This document shows positions 45,453-57,217 of a stretch of 64,000 nucleotides of DNA, piece after piece (the stretch's first letter is position 1; the number at the start of each line of letters is the position of its first letter). The stretch is from Phocoena phocoena (taxonomy: Eukaryota > Chordata > Mammalia > Artiodactyla > Phocoenidae), in assembly GCF_963924675.1 (NCBI RefSeq), contig NC_089220.1, positions 85,625,168 to 85,689,167 on the forward strand, given 5' to 3'. Both the position numbers and the translations under genes were made by a program. Below the pieces are notes generated by a model. The model had not been told where the DNA came from and searched no databases. It worked only from the letters and a program-made list of their open reading frames with translations.

Positions 45453-46577
45453 AACAGACTGGGGCTATACTGTCCCAGCATTCATTTCTCTGCTGGCATC
45501 TCCCCATGCTTACATCAGTGAACAAGGTGTATGGGCTCTTGGAAACATTGCAGGTGATGGTTCAGTTTTTTTTGACTAGGCTATCAAGTGTAGTGCAGTT
45601 GATCCACTGTTGGCTTTTTCTTGCAGTTCCTAATGTGTCATCTTTAGCATGTGGTTACTTGTAGCACCTTACCTGGACACTTTCAAACCTTTGTTGCAAC
45701 AAGAATCCTGCATCCCTGTTAGATGCTGTGGAGCAAATTCTTCCTAGTTTAGTTCGTCTCCTGTATCATGATGTCCAGAAGTATTAGCAGATATATGGAC
45801 AATATCAAATACCATAGCTGGCCACCATCACCAGATACAGTGAGTTGTGAATCATGGATTCGTTCCATTCCTCATTGGTGTTCTAAGGCAGACTTTAAGA
45901 TGCAAAAGGAAGCTTTATGGGCTGTGACCAGCTAGAAAAGTTGTGGAACAGTTGAACAGATTGTGTAACAGATTGTTCGTTGGGGCATAGTAGAATTGTT
46001 GATGAACCTCTGAACTGTGAAAGATACCAAAATTACCATGCTTATTCTGAATGCTATTTCAGGTGTCTTCCAGGCTGCTGAGAAACTAGGTGAAACTGAG
46101 AAACTTAGTATAATTGAAGAATGTAGGGGTCTGGACAAAACTGAAGCTCTATAAAACCATGAAAATGAGTCTGTGTACAAATTTTCATTAAGTTTGATTG
46201 AGAAATGCTTCCCTGTGGAGGAACAAGAATATCAAAATGTTGTGCCAGAAACTGCCTCTGAAGGCTGTACATCCCAAGTTCCGGATGGCATTCTGGGACC
46301 ACTTTTAGATTGTACAACTAAAGCATAAGTTTATTATACCAGACGTGTACTATGTTTGGTATAAGTTTGTCTTACTGTTTCTCTAAGAGCTCTTTAAATG
46401 TGGTTTGCTATGGTAAAACTACTTTTTACAAGGAAACTATACTTGAACAGTTCCAAACTGTGCATATTGTATGAAGCTTCTCCTCTCAAAGGGTTTCTTA
46501 ATTTCAGTGTGGAATTTCATATCTTGCAGTGTCCTATAAAAAGATTATTTCACCCTTTGCTTCAAAAAAAAAAAAAA

Positions 46578-47073
46578 CAGCAGCAGCAGCTGTGGGTCAG
46601 CAGGCAGTCAGGGCCTAGAGGGTTCAGGGGAGGCCTCAGGTTTTGTTGCAGTTCTGATAGAGGAATTTAGACTTTATACTTTGGAGTGTCTAGAGGTAAG
46701 GGTCATATTCTATAAAAATAAAAACACCAGTAATAAGGATATATGGTCAAGGATATTTATTTGAACCATTTTGAGTAGGGATAAAATAGTAGAAACAAGT
46801 GATTGCCCATTTATAGGGGAACGATTGACTCAATTTTGGTACATATACACTGAAATATATTGCAGATGTCTTAGAAGAATTCAAAACCCATAAATATGTG
46901 AGTGAGCTTGTGTGCATTTATGGTTATGACTGTGGGAAGTACAAGAAATGATGCCAGTTGTTAATGTCTTACCCACAGGTGGGGGTTAATGTATGAGGAA
47001 AAGAGGAAGGGAAAAGAGGGGTGGCAAATAGAAAGGAAATAAAAAGAAGCATTGCCCCCGCAGCATGCATGAT
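46578..47073 (+). other. Intron 3, possible old LINE-1 sequence
   Basis: 46700-47000 resembles a very old sense LINE-1 3' region ('ggtacatatacactgaaatatattgc'). Confidence is low; otherwise nothing seen. Confidence 0.4.
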
Positions 47074-47082
47074 AGTCCAGTT

Positions 47083-47334
47083 ATTTTAATTAATTATTTA
47101 TTTATTTGACTGCATCGGGTCTTAGTTGCAGCACGCAGCATCTCTCGTTGCGGTGCGCAGGCTTCTCTCTAGTTGTGGTGCGTGGGCTCCAGAGAGCGCA
47201 GGCTCAGTAGTTGGCGGCACATGGGCTTAGTTGCCCTGTGGCATGTGGGATCTCAGCTCTCCAGCCAGGGATCAAACCCACCTCCCCTGCATTGGAAGGC
47301 AGATTCTTAACCACTGGACTGCCAAGGAAGTTCC
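47083..47334 (-). mobile_element. CHR-type SINE (long, divergent form)
   Basis: A minus-strand copy with 'tgactgcatcgggtcttagttgcagcacg' and 'ggactgccaaggaagttcc'. The imperfect TSD is 'ccagttattttaa' at about 47068 and 'ccaattattttaa' at about 47334. Confidence 0.87.
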
Positions 47335-47339
47335 CCAAT

Positions 47340-48128
47340 TATTTTAAATTGTGTTTGTGTAACTGTGGATTTGTGTATGCATGAAAAAAGGAAGAGTTGT
47401 ATCTATGGGAAATAACCTGTATGTTAGTGCTATGTTATGTGATAAAAAGCAAGTTGCAGGTTGACGTGCATTATATGTGTCTCTTTCAATGAAAATAAAG
47501 AAAAACGAAGAACTGTATATCCTTATATATGTGGAGAAAGGTATGGAAGGACATACCTGTTGGTTATATCCTTTCCGTCAGTACCTGAAGGGGACTTGTT
47601 GGATACTTAAATGAGTAGGATTAGGGGTTGAGGTAGGGATGGAAGGTTAATTTTTTCTTCATGCGTTTTATTTTTTCACTTGGTACAAGAAGTGGGTGTT
47701 CTTTGTAGTTTGAAAAACAGCAAAGAAAGAAAAAAAAGTAATCTTGTCTGTCTCTAATAAGGCTTCAAATTCTGGTCATTTAATAATAGCAATGTCGGTG
47801 AAATTTGGGGGTGAGATTATAATTCTCTTCATGTGCACACGAAAAGGTTAATGGAGCAAAAAGACTCCAAAAGTGATTAACAAATGGCAGAAGGATCAGA
47901 TTTTATTGTTTTTGACCAAAGGCTTTAACAAAATTTTACTGAGACTGCTATTTAGAAATACTCAAAGGAAACTTGGTAAAGTTTCTCCCAGCGTGAAGCA
48001 AAACAACAGGAAGTAAGGAAACCTTGAAGAACAATTTTAAATTGTAGGGTAATAGCTTAGTGTTCAACAGATAAGATTTGCCTTTCCTGATAACTCTGGT
48101 GAACAGTTATTTTGCTAGTGGCAGAATA
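47340..48128 (+). other. Intron 3, AT-rich, probably old LINE-1 relics
   Basis: 47350-47740 has the feel of an old LINE-1 3' region ('gtgataaaaagcaagttgcagg', 'cacttggtacaag'); not firmly assigned. Confidence 0.35.
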
Positions 48129-48325
48129 TCACAGTGGTTAAAAGCAAGAGCTTTGTTTAGAGGTACTTGCTACCCATGGGATGTCAATTTTCTCATGTGA
48201 ACATTAGAGAACTTTGATAATATTAACTACCCTCATAGATGTATTGTGAGGATTAAATGGATTAATAACATTTAAGGTGCTGAGAGCCTAACACAAAATA
48301 ATTGCTCAGTAAATGTTACTAGCTA
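48129..48325 (+). mobile_element. MIR SINE
   Basis: 'cacagtggttaaaagcaagagc', 'gtattgtgaggattaaatgg' and 'ataattgctcagtaaatgttac' give plus-strand MIR with a decayed core. Confidence 0.8.
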
Positions 48326-48367
48326 TATGAATCTAAAACTCTGGTTTTTGAAAAAGCGCTTTTAAAA

Positions 48368-48592
48368 AAAATTGTAGACTTTTTAATGATGGCCATTCTG
48401 ACCGGTGAGAGGTGGTACTTCATTGTAGTTTTGATTTGCATTTCTCTAATGATTAGTGATGTTTAGCATCTTTTCATGTGCCTATTGGCCATCTGTATTT
48501 CTTCTTTGGAGAAATGTCTCTTTAAGTTTTCTGCCCACTTTTGGATTGGGTTGTTTGTTTTTTTGTTGTTGAGTTGTATGAACTGTTTGTTG
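48368..48592 (-). mobile_element. LINE-1 fragment, antisense
   Basis: The antisense ORF2 C-terminal piece 'gatggccattctgaccgg' to 'gttgagttgtatgaactgtttg'. The minus frame encodes [15 protein letters not shown], the usual LINE-1 ORF2p stretch. Both ends are truncated. Confidence 0.88.
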
Positions 48593-49229
48593 AATAAAGC
48601 ACTTCTGTTGAAGTATTCATTGTGCAAAGTAATCCTAACAATCATCCTTAAACAATAGTAGTGCAAAGCACAGTATTTTGCTTTAATAGGCACTTTACAA
48701 ATATTGGTTGAGTAAATAATTTCATATGGCTTTGTTAGAGTCTCTGTTTAGATTAATATCATTTCACATATTTATATTTTTCAAAAATTTAAAAGAAAAA
48801 GTACATATATAGGGTGATAATTTGGGTGCATCTCAGTTAATGGATTCAAGAATAAAAGAGATTCCTATGTACTTAAATATAGACAGCTTTCAGTAGGGAA
48901 ATATGAGGGTACTAATTTGTATTTTAGAAAATTATGAAGGAGAGGATTCTGGGAAGAAAGCAGGAATCTGTCTTCCCACCTAGATGACAATTGCACTGGC
49001 AGAATCCATCTTAAGTAACTGTTTTGGAACTCTGGAGTCTATTGAAGACTTGCCACTTCCAGAGGAAGACTTGGAGGACAAATTGAAGTTAATTTCAGCT
49101 CTTAACATAGTAGCAGCCACCCATTCCCTATTCCCAGCCAAGTGGCAGGCAGCTATGCACTGGTCCTGGAGCATCTTGCACGTAGCTTGCAGAAGTCAGG
49201 GTGGGCAAAAAGGACCCTGTTTTCCAAAT
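48593..49229 (+). other. Intron 3; an 87-codon frame possibly from a LINE-1 5' region
   Basis: 48984-49247 is open (M-T-I-A-L-A-E-S-I-L-S-N) in both directions with acidic stretches. I suspect an old LINE-1 5' UTR origin, because recognisable LINE-1 sequence follows, but cannot show it. Not called a gene. Confidence 0.35.
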
Positions 49230-50419
49230 ATCAGGAATCTACTCTGATTGCTAATTGCTGCTTCTGATCACAGAGGTGCAGACAAAGAGGTAGGCAGCCA
49301 TTGTTGTTACACCTTTCTCCAAGTCCCTCCCCATCCTGCTGAAGTGACTTCCAGGGGATTTAAAGGGCCAGCACCCTTCTCCCCACCCCCACCCCACTTC
49401 ATTTTTCTCTTTTTGGGAGCCAGATATTTATGACCAGGGCATTCAAAAACAACAAAACACACAGGGAAAATTAAAAAGTGACCAGATATGCCCAGGGAAA
49501 GGCTCAGAAAAGACCTGAGAATACTTTAGCTTTATACCTCTGTCTGATCCTCAGCACAGAGACAGCCTACAACAATCAAAAACACAAAAACAATAAATGA
49601 AAAGAATAACAAGAGACAGCATATGCTGGAGAAAGGAAAGAATCTGATTTCCAGAGTTACTACATTATTAGGTTCAAACGTCCAGTTTTCAACAAAAAAG
49701 TCACTATACAAAGAAACATGGAAGTGTAGCCCATGTAAAGGAAAAAATTAACAGAAACCACCCCTGAGAAGGACCTAAAGGCAGATATACTAGACAGAGA
49801 CTTTTAACTGTCCTAAAAATGCTCAAAGAACTAAAGGAAGATATGAAGAAAGTCATTAAAACGACGTATGAATAAAAACCATATGATCACTTCAATACAC
49901 GCAGAAAAAGCTTTTAACAAAATTGAACATCCATTTACGATAAAAACTCTCCACAAAGTGGGTATAGAGGGAGCATACCTCTACATAATAAAGACTATAT
50001 ATGACAAGCTCACAGCTAACCTGATACTCAGTGGTGAAAACCTGAAGCATTTCCTTTGAGATCAGCAACAAGACAAGGATGCCCACTCTTGCCACTTTTA
50101 TTCAACACAGTATTGGAAGTACTAGCCACAGCAATCAGACAAGAAAAAGAAATAAAAGGAATCTAAATTGGAAAGGAAGAAGTAAAACCATCACTGGTTG
50201 CAGATGACATGGTACTGTACATAGAAAATCCTAAAGATGCCGCCAGAAAACTACTAGAGCTCACCAATGAATTTGGTAAAGTTGCAGGACACAAAATTAA
50301 AATACAGAAATCTGTTGCATTTCTATACACTAACAACAATCTATCAGAAAGAGAAATTAAGAAAAAAATCCCATTTACCATCACTTCCAAAAGAATGAAA
50401 TAACTAGGAGAAAACCTAG
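49230..50419 (+). mobile_element. LINE-1 (older), sense, left part
   Basis: 49480-49850 resembles an old L1 5' region ('aatctgatttccagagttac', 'gttttcaacaaaaaagtcac', 'ctcaaagaactaaaggaagatatg'). From 49868 the text reads as ORF2: H-M-I-T-S-I-H-A-E-K-A-F-N-K-I. The RT box is at about 50190-50230 ([11 protein letters not shown]), with a stop at 50164-50166. ORF1 and the first part of ORF2 are missing. It continues after the mariner and SINE insertion at 50944. Confidence 0.8.
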
Positions 50420-50943
50420 TCATAGCACTTTCTCCATACACTGCACAAATCTTTTTTTTTGTATTCGGTTGCATTTTTACCTTGCTTGAAATAATAAAGC
50501 ATAGCACGCCAAAAATGTTGCTTTTTTCTTCCATCTTCAATATTAAAATGGCTACACAAAAATTCACCAATTTTGATAAGTCTTTTTCAAAGGCACTGAT
50601 ATGACAGCTCTCACATACAATCTAACAAAATTGTTTCAAATGAAGTTAAATACAACCAAGTGCTACTAGAGCTATCTTTTTTGTTGTTGTTGTTGTTTTT
50701 TTTGCGGTACGTGGGCCCCTCACTGCTGCGGCCTCTCCCATTGCGGAGCCCAGGCTCCAGACGTGCAGGCTCAGCGGCCATGGCTTACGGGCCAAGCCGC
50801 TCCGCAGCATGTGGGATCCTCCCGGACCGGGGCATGAACCCACGTCCCCTGCATCGGCAGGCGGACTCTCAACCACTGCGCCACCAGGGAAGCCCTAGTA
50901 GAGCTATCTTATGGAAAAAAACAAATGAACCTTTTGACCAACC
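50420..50943 (-). mobile_element. Mariner transposon fragment inserted in LINE-1
   Basis: The right end 'gaaccttttgaccaaccca' (about 50926-50944) is a mariner-type terminal inverted repeat. Reading leftward on the minus strand come the mariner 5' leader and a transposase start, with the frame at 50570-50450 showing M-E-E-K, then [14 protein letters not shown]. That resembles the mariner [13 protein letters not shown] motif. The element stops abruptly at about 50420, so the rest of the transposase and the other TIR are deleted. A CHR SINE (50680-50892) splits it. Confidence 0.8.
50680..50892 (-). mobile_element. CHR-type SINE (short form) in the mariner fragment
   Basis: A minus-strand copy with TSD 'ctagagctatctt' at about 50666-50678 and '(c)tagtagagctatctt' from about 50895. 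The TSD sequence is mariner 5' leader. Confidence 0.95.
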
Positions 50944-52287
50944 CAATGAAAGACCTGTACTTGGAAATCTATAAGACGCTGCTGAAAGAAATTGAAGATG
51001 ACACAAACAGGTGGAAAGATATATCATGTTCATGGTTTGGAAGAATTAATATTGTTAAAGTGACCCTACTACCCAAGGCAGTCTATAGAGTCAACACAAT
51101 CCCTATCAAAATACCAATGGCGTCTTTCATAGAACTAGAATAAATCATTATAAAATTTGTATGGAAACACAAAAGACCCCAAAGAGCCAAAGCAATTTTG
51201 AGAAAGAAGAACAGAGCTAGAGGTGTCATGCTCCTTGACTACTGACTATACTACAAAGCTACAGTAATGAAAAGAGTATGGTACTGGTACAAAAACAGAC
51301 ACATAGCTCAGTGGAATAGAATAGAGAGCCCAGAAATAAACCCATGTACTTATGATTAATTAATCTATGACAAAGGAGGCAATAATATACAATGCAGAAG
51401 AGACAGTCTCTTCAGTAAGTGGTGATGGGAGAACTGGACAGCTACACGTAAAAGAATGAAATTAGAACATTTTCCCACATCATGTACAAAAATAAACTAA
51501 AAATGGATTAAAGACCTAAATTTAGGATTAGAAACCATAAAAATCCTAGAAGAAAACATAGGCAAAACACTCTTTGACATAAATCACAGCAGTATTTTTT
51601 GATCCATATTCTAAGGCAGTGGAAACAAAAGAAAAAATAAACAAATGGGAACTAATTAAATTTAAAAGCTTTTGCACAGCAAAGGAAACCATTGATAAGA
51701 TGAAAAGACAACCTACTGAGTGGGATAAAATATTTACAAATGATATGACCGTTAAGGGGTTAACACCCAAAATATATAAATAGCTCATACAACTCAGTAT
51801 AAAACAAACAAAAAACCAACCTGATTAAAAAATGGGCAAAAGACCTGAATAGACATTTTTCCAAAGAAGACATACAGATGGCCAACAGGCACATGAAAAT
51901 ATGCTTAACATCACTAATCATCAGAGAAATGAAACTCAAAACCACAATGAGATATCATCTCACACCTGTCAGAGTCACTATCATCAATGACCACATATAA
52001 CAAATGTTGATAAAGATGTGGAGAAAAGGAAACCCTTGTACACTGTTGGTGGGAATGTAAATTGGTGCAGCCACTGTGGAAAACAGTATGGAGGTTCCTC
52101 AAAAAACTAAAAATAGAATTACCATATGATCCAGTATTCCACTCCTGGGTATATATCCAAAGAAAATGAAAACACTAATTTGAAAAGATGCATGCACTTC
52201 AGTGTTCATAAGCAGCGTTATTTATAATAGCCAAGATACGGAAGCAACCTGAGTGTCCATCAACAGATGAATGGATAAAGAAGATGT

Positions 52288-52319
<32 letters not shown>

Positions 52320-52890
52320 ATATATATTTGTGTGTGTGTATGTCATGGAATACTACTCAGTCATAAAAAAGAATGAAATCTTGCCATTTGAAACAACATG
52401 GATGGACCTGGAGGATATTATGCTTAGTGAAATGAATAAGATAAAGACAAATACTGTACATATCACTTATATGTGGAACCTGAAAAATAAAACAAACAGA
52501 TGAATATAACAAAACAGAAACAAACTGGCACATATAGAGAACAAACTAGTGGTTACCAGTGGGGAGAGGTGAGGGGCAAGATAGGAGTAGGGGATTAAGA
52601 GGTACAAACTACTATGTATAAAATAAATAAGCTACAAGGATATATTGTACAGCACAGGGAATATAGCCAATATTTTATAATAACCTTAAATGAAGTATAA
52701 TCTATAAAAATTTTTAATCACTTTGTTGTACACCTGAAACTAATATGATATTGTAAATCATCTATACCTCAATTTTTTTTGGCTAAGCCATGTGATATGT
52801 GGGATCTTAGTACCCCAACCAGGGATTGAACCCGTACCCCTTGCAGTGGAAGCACAGAGTTGTAACCACTGGACCACCAGGGAAGTCCCA
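50944..52890 (+). mobile_element. LINE-1 (older), sense, right part
   Basis: Resumes exactly where the left part stopped: 'tgaaagacctgtacttggaaatctataagacgc'. It runs through the ORF2 C-terminal domain (cysteine region and 'gatcagaaacc'-type blocks) to the 3' end 'caacatggatggacctggagg', 'cacctgaaactaatatgat'. Stops are frequent. A TA-rich tract lies at 52283-52330. A CHR-1-like SINE (52776-52888) sits at the tail. Confidence 0.88.
52776..52888 (-). mobile_element. CHR-1-like SINE in the LINE-1 tail
   Basis: A minus-strand copy from 'tttggctaagccatgtgat' to 'ggaccaccagggaagtccc'. The TSD '(a/c)tatacctcaatttttt' lies at about 52763-52778 and 52890-52905. Confidence 0.92.
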
Positions 52891-52905
52891 TATACCTCAA
52901 TTTTT

Positions 52906-53695
52906 TAAAAATGAAAGAAAAGAAAACCTCGTCCTTTGCATCACCCCAATATTTAGTCTTATCTTAAAACATATCTGACTTTCTAAATTTCACCTGGACA
53001 GCCATGCATTTTCACTACTCGCAGCTTTATATGTGTTATTCATACTGCCTTGATAATCAACCTAGTAATTAAAATCCTACTCATGGCTTGAGGCCCACTT
53101 CAGATGTTCCCTGTTTCATGAAGTCTTCCCTGCTTCTTCAGTTGAATTCAGTTCTGTTGAATGTCTTCCTTTTGCTCTTCCAGGTCAACTCTTCATCGTT
53201 TTCTACCTTTTTCTATGCCCCAAAGGCTGACCTGTTGGACTAAGCATTGGGCTTCCTTGCCCTCTGGCTTGAGTTGGGGTTGAACGGTGGAGAGCTCTAG
53301 CAGATGAGAGGGAGAGGTTTCCTCCTGAGGGATTGGCTTGGTCTGGCCTCACCTGTTAACTTAAGTCACAGCTCCTCTCAATGTGGTGCTCTCCGCATGG
53401 TTCTCTTCTTCCAGGTTTTGGTGAACGTTTTTCCCCCTTCGTCCATTTTGGCTCTGAGGTGGTGAATTTCCAGGTACTGGTTCCAGGTTACTCCACTGTC
53501 CCTTGTGGTTTTCCTACTTCACACCCACACCTTTGTGAATAGTCTTTTTACTTAATTAAACCTGAATGATTCTAATTTGAATATACCATCTGTTTCTGTT
53601 TAGACCCTGATGTAGTGCCACAATGTGTTTCTTGTACCTGTAGTACATTTCATTTTATCTTTATGGTTATTTTTTAATTTGATTCAACAGGACTG
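52906..53695 (+). other. Intron 3; possible old LTR or other repeat
   Basis: 53400-53640 ('gtcccttgtggttttcctac', 'cacctttgtgaatagtc', 'ccatctgtttctgtttagaccctga') looks like an old repeat end, possibly an LTR. I cannot name it. 53080-53180 may be LINE-2. Confidence 0.35.
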
Positions 53696-53935
53696 CAAAA
53701 TAAATATCTTATGCTTCATTAGAATTTTCATGTATTAAGCGTTTTCTCATAATTTACTTCATTTGATTTTTACAATAAACTGTTTACAATAAACGTTATC
53801 CCTATTTTACTGATGAGGAAAAAGGAAACAAAGCACGTTACTCATACCAGGTCACACAGCTAGTAAGTGGCAGTGCTGGTATCTGTAGGAACCCAGGCCT
53901 GACTCAGAATCCAGGGTGCTTTCTGTTGTTGTATT
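53696..53935 (-). mobile_element. MIR SINE, antisense
   Basis: 'ttactgatgaggaaaaaggaaacaaagc' then 'caggtcacacagctagtaagtggcagtgctgg' is a clear minus-strand MIR. Confidence 0.85.
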
Positions 53936-53944
53936 TTTCCTTAC

Positions 53945-54720
53945 ATCTTTTTATTAAACTTAAAAATTTTTTTTGAAATGATCACAGATTTACAGAGAAG
54001 ATGAAAGTACATTCAAAAAAATTTTTTCCTGAACCATTTAAAAGTTGCCAACCTGTTACCCAGTTATCCCAGATACTTGAGTGTGCGGTTCCTTATAGTA
54101 AAGGACATTCTTTAACATAACCACAGTACAACCATCAAAACTGGGAATTTAAATTGTTATATTACTACATCTAATCATTAGATCCCATTTGAGTTTTGCT
54201 GATTGTCCCAGTGATGTCCTTTATAGAAAAAGGATCTGGTTCAGAATCACTTGTTGCATTTAGCTGTCCTATGTCTAGTCTAATTCATCCTGGAATAGTT
54301 CCTCAGTTTTTCTTTGTATTCATAATCTTGACACTTTGGAAGATTACAGGTGAATTATTTTTTAGAATGTTTCTTAATTTGGTTGTTCAATGTCTCCTCA
54401 CGATTAGATCCAGATTATGCATCTTTGGTAGGAATATCACAGAGTTCACTTTGATTTCTTGATTAAGGTGGCGTCTTGCTAGGCTTCTCCACTGTAAAGT
54501 TACTCTTTTCCCTTCTTTGTAATAAATATTTTGTCGAAAGGTACTTTGAAACACTATGTAAATATCCCATTCCTCATCAAACTTTTAAATTATTTACTTG
54601 TTTATATTTGTACTGACTCATGGTTTCCCATTTTATTCAGTGGATGACAGTCTGTTAGTATTATTGTTTGTTATGATGCTCAGACTGTTCCCATTAATGG
54701 GAAATGGTATTTAGCCAAGA
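53945..54720 (-). mobile_element. Old LINE-1 3' region, antisense
   Basis: 'gatcacagatttacagagaag', 'agttgccaacctgttacccag', 'cccatttgagttttgctgattgtccc' and 'gtcctatgtctagtc' are an old L1 tail. No intact frame. Confidence 0.65.
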
Positions 54721-56760
54721 TCTGGGTGCTAGGTGTGATCATTGCTATTGAGATATTACTGTTCCTTGGTCTCCTCAGTAGAGTTAGACAAAGCTAGGGA
54801 ATATATATTTGCATATACAGATGTATATACACACACACATGCATACAGTTCCATTATATCTATTTACTTATATTGAAACTCATGAGTTCTCACTGATTCT
54901 GATCAAATACTCTACAGTTGAAAGAAGGAAGTGTGAAGAGAGAACTTGAGTGCTAGATGGAAGTAAATGAAAAATAACCCAACCAACTTAGCAAATTTGT
55001 TTCAGGACCGGGAGTGCTTGACTAAGGAGAGTTGTGTTCATAGAATTTTGGAAATTGAGGGCTTACAAATAGTGAAGGTAACTCTTCTGCTTTTTTTCTT
55101 TGTGTTCCATACCACTAGGAAATATTGACCTTGAGCTGCAATTATAAATACTAATTGCTACTGATATTTTCTAATGGGAATTTTGGATTTCATTCATCTC
55201 ATGTTGGTATGAGAATAAGAAGATTGTCAATTGTTAAGAACTCATTAAGTTAGTTGTGTCAGTTATGAACCTCTAAACTCAGAATTGTGAAAATGAATCA
55301 CAGAAATGTTTAAAATGCTTAAGTGTTTGAGGAATATAGGAATGAAAAGCAATACACAACAGGTTATATACTATGAATAACAGTATAAAATTTATATATT
55401 TGTAGAAAGATGGAAAAGTACAGTAAAAATTTATTGTGTTTAGCAATGGCATTTGGTCAGTTATTTAATTTTTTTTTACTCTTGGGATGTTGATTATTTT
55501 CTTACTGATTTGGAACTGCTCATTATATTGCAATATTAAGTTGTGGTAAATCTATATTGTAGATAATAAATGCCATTTGGAGAAGACAGAAGAAAATGAG
55601 ATGGAAGTATTTTACATTTCAGTCTTTTTTTTCCTTCTTTCTGCTAACTAACGCAATATAATGAATGCACTTGGATAAAGAATGAGTGCTTTGGTCTTTT
55701 CCAAGTGCCTCCTGGTTCTATGGTCATGGCAGTAGCTGTAGGGTCAGAGAAACTTTAAGTGGGGACACTTTAGGAGATTCTTCAGGCCTATGTCATGGTT
55801 AAGAAAATTGCAGCCCTTCTGTCTCCTCCTCTTCCCTCTATAGGTGGGAGCTCATGGATCCTTTAGCTTTCGGAGGGTTCTGAGAAGAGGGCTAGTCTAT
55901 CAATCCCAAGCAGAAGATCCTAGAAAGACCCTGTGATATCCAGCCACAGAGTAATTTTCATTTTAGGGAGTGATATTCTCATACCACTAAAGGGTTGCCT
56001 CGTGGGAATGGACCACTGCCACTATAGTTGGGCCTCTCTCATTGAGGCTAAGAACAGCTGCTGATGTCTGTCCTTTTTGTACCCATACTTCCTTGTTCAA
56101 ATAAGAGTAATAAAATAACTTCAGTGAAGCGATGAGGCAGAGAGATTTGTTTGGCTGTTTCTGGGGTTACTTGCCTGGATGTTTGTTATTCCTAAGGTGG
56201 GAGATCTTTAGTCCTTGGGATGAACTTTCCACAGTTGACAGCCAGGTATTAAGAGATGGCAAGTGGAGGTCTGAAGGTTTTTCAGGGAGAGTAAAGTGAC
56301 CTAGTTGTTCTGTTGTTTCACCCAGAATTCTGACTTGAAGGATTGAAATGACAAGGATACATTTTAGATTTTGTGGTACTGCAGTCCTGAGGTCACTCTC
56401 ACTTAAGAGAGAAGGCCTTTATCCGGGGGACATTATTCAAAGAAGGGACTTATCTGAAAGCAAGCTTAAGACACAGGTTTAGTCCACCTATGCTATGAAG
56501 ATTTTTCTACCCCAGCCCACAGTCTTTTTTCCTTCTCAAAATATAATGTTATGTCTACCCTTCATTCTTCTTCTACTATGTAAAAGTATTGAACTTTTTA
56601 CTAACTCTGTGATCATTGTAGATCGAGACAGTATTTCAAATGTCTTTCAAATCTCCCACAGAGACCATGCAGTGCTAGGGACCTGTTAGGAATTTAATAA
56701 ATACTTGCTGCCGAGGTGAAGAGAAATCCAGTTCTGGGACCTGCCAGTCTCAAAACTGGT
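54721..56760 (+). other. Intron 3, unique sequence
   Basis: About 2 kb with no recognised repeat, RNA or exon. 'tttcaggac' at 55011 was checked as a possible exon 4 start and rejected. Confidence 0.5.
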
Positions 56761-56761
56761 T

Positions 56762-56987
56762 TCTTTCAATATAATAAAAAAAGAAGCAGACTCACAGATA
56801 TAGAGAACAAATTAGTGGTTATGGGGGGTGGGGGGGCATATAGGAGTGGGGGGATGGGAGGTACAAACTATTGGGTGTAAGATAAGCTACAAGGATGTAC
56901 TGTACAACATGGGAAATATAGCCAATATTTTGTAGTAACTGTAAATGGAATGTAACCTTTAAAAATTGTATAAATATACAGTGGAGA
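56762..56987 (+). mobile_element. LINE-1 3' end, sense
   Basis: 'cacagatatagagaacaaattagtggtt', a G-rich run, 'gggaggtacaaactattggg' and 'ctgtacaacatgggaaatatagcc' are the 3' UTR of an older LINE-1. Confidence 0.8.
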
Positions 56988-57190
56988 TGGGCTTCCCTGG
57001 TGGCGTGGTGGTTGGGAGTCTGCCTGCCGATGCAGGGGACACGGGTTCGTGCCCCGGTCTGGGAGGATCCCACATGCCGCGGAGTGGCTGGGCCAGTGAT
57101 CCATGGCCACTGAGCCTGCGCGTCCGGAGCCTGTGCTCCGCAATGGGAGAGGCCACAACAGTGAGAGGCCCGTGTACCGCAAAAAAAAAA
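56988..57190 (+). mobile_element. CHR-type SINE (short form) with a long TSD
   Basis: A complete plus-strand copy. The flanking direct repeat of about 26 bp (about 56961-56986 and 57191-57217, starting 'aaaaattgtataaatatac') is unusually long for this family. Confidence 0.94.
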
Positions 57191-57217
57191 AAAAATTGTA
57201 TAAATATACAGTGGAGA

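Larger units (their letters stand above)
44289..46577 (+). pseudogene. KPNA2: Processed KPNA2 (importin alpha) pseudogene
   Basis: An intronless retrocopy of importin subunit alpha, an armadillo-repeat adaptor that carries NLS cargo with importin beta. It starts at an ATG reading M-S-S-N-R-N-A-N. It then shows 'M-L-K-R-R-N-V', '[11 protein letters not shown]' and '[12 protein letters not shown]', then [15 protein letters not shown], and near the 3' end [10 protein letters not shown]. Stops and frameshifts are frequent. About 90 codons covering several ARM repeats are missing near 45795, where the text jumps from V-L-A-D to W-T-M-S-N-I. The 3' UTR ends in 14 A (46564-46577). A LINE-1 tail and a CHR SINE interrupt it at 44754-45452. 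It is inactive as a protein gene. Its own TSD was not found. Confidence 0.92.

Noticed and set aside
55011..55030. 'tttcaggaccggg' resembling the start of the next kinesin exon (V-F-Q-D)
   Set aside because: No usable splice acceptor precedes it, the frame that follows (R-E-C-L-T-K) does not match a kinesin, and it soon meets stops.
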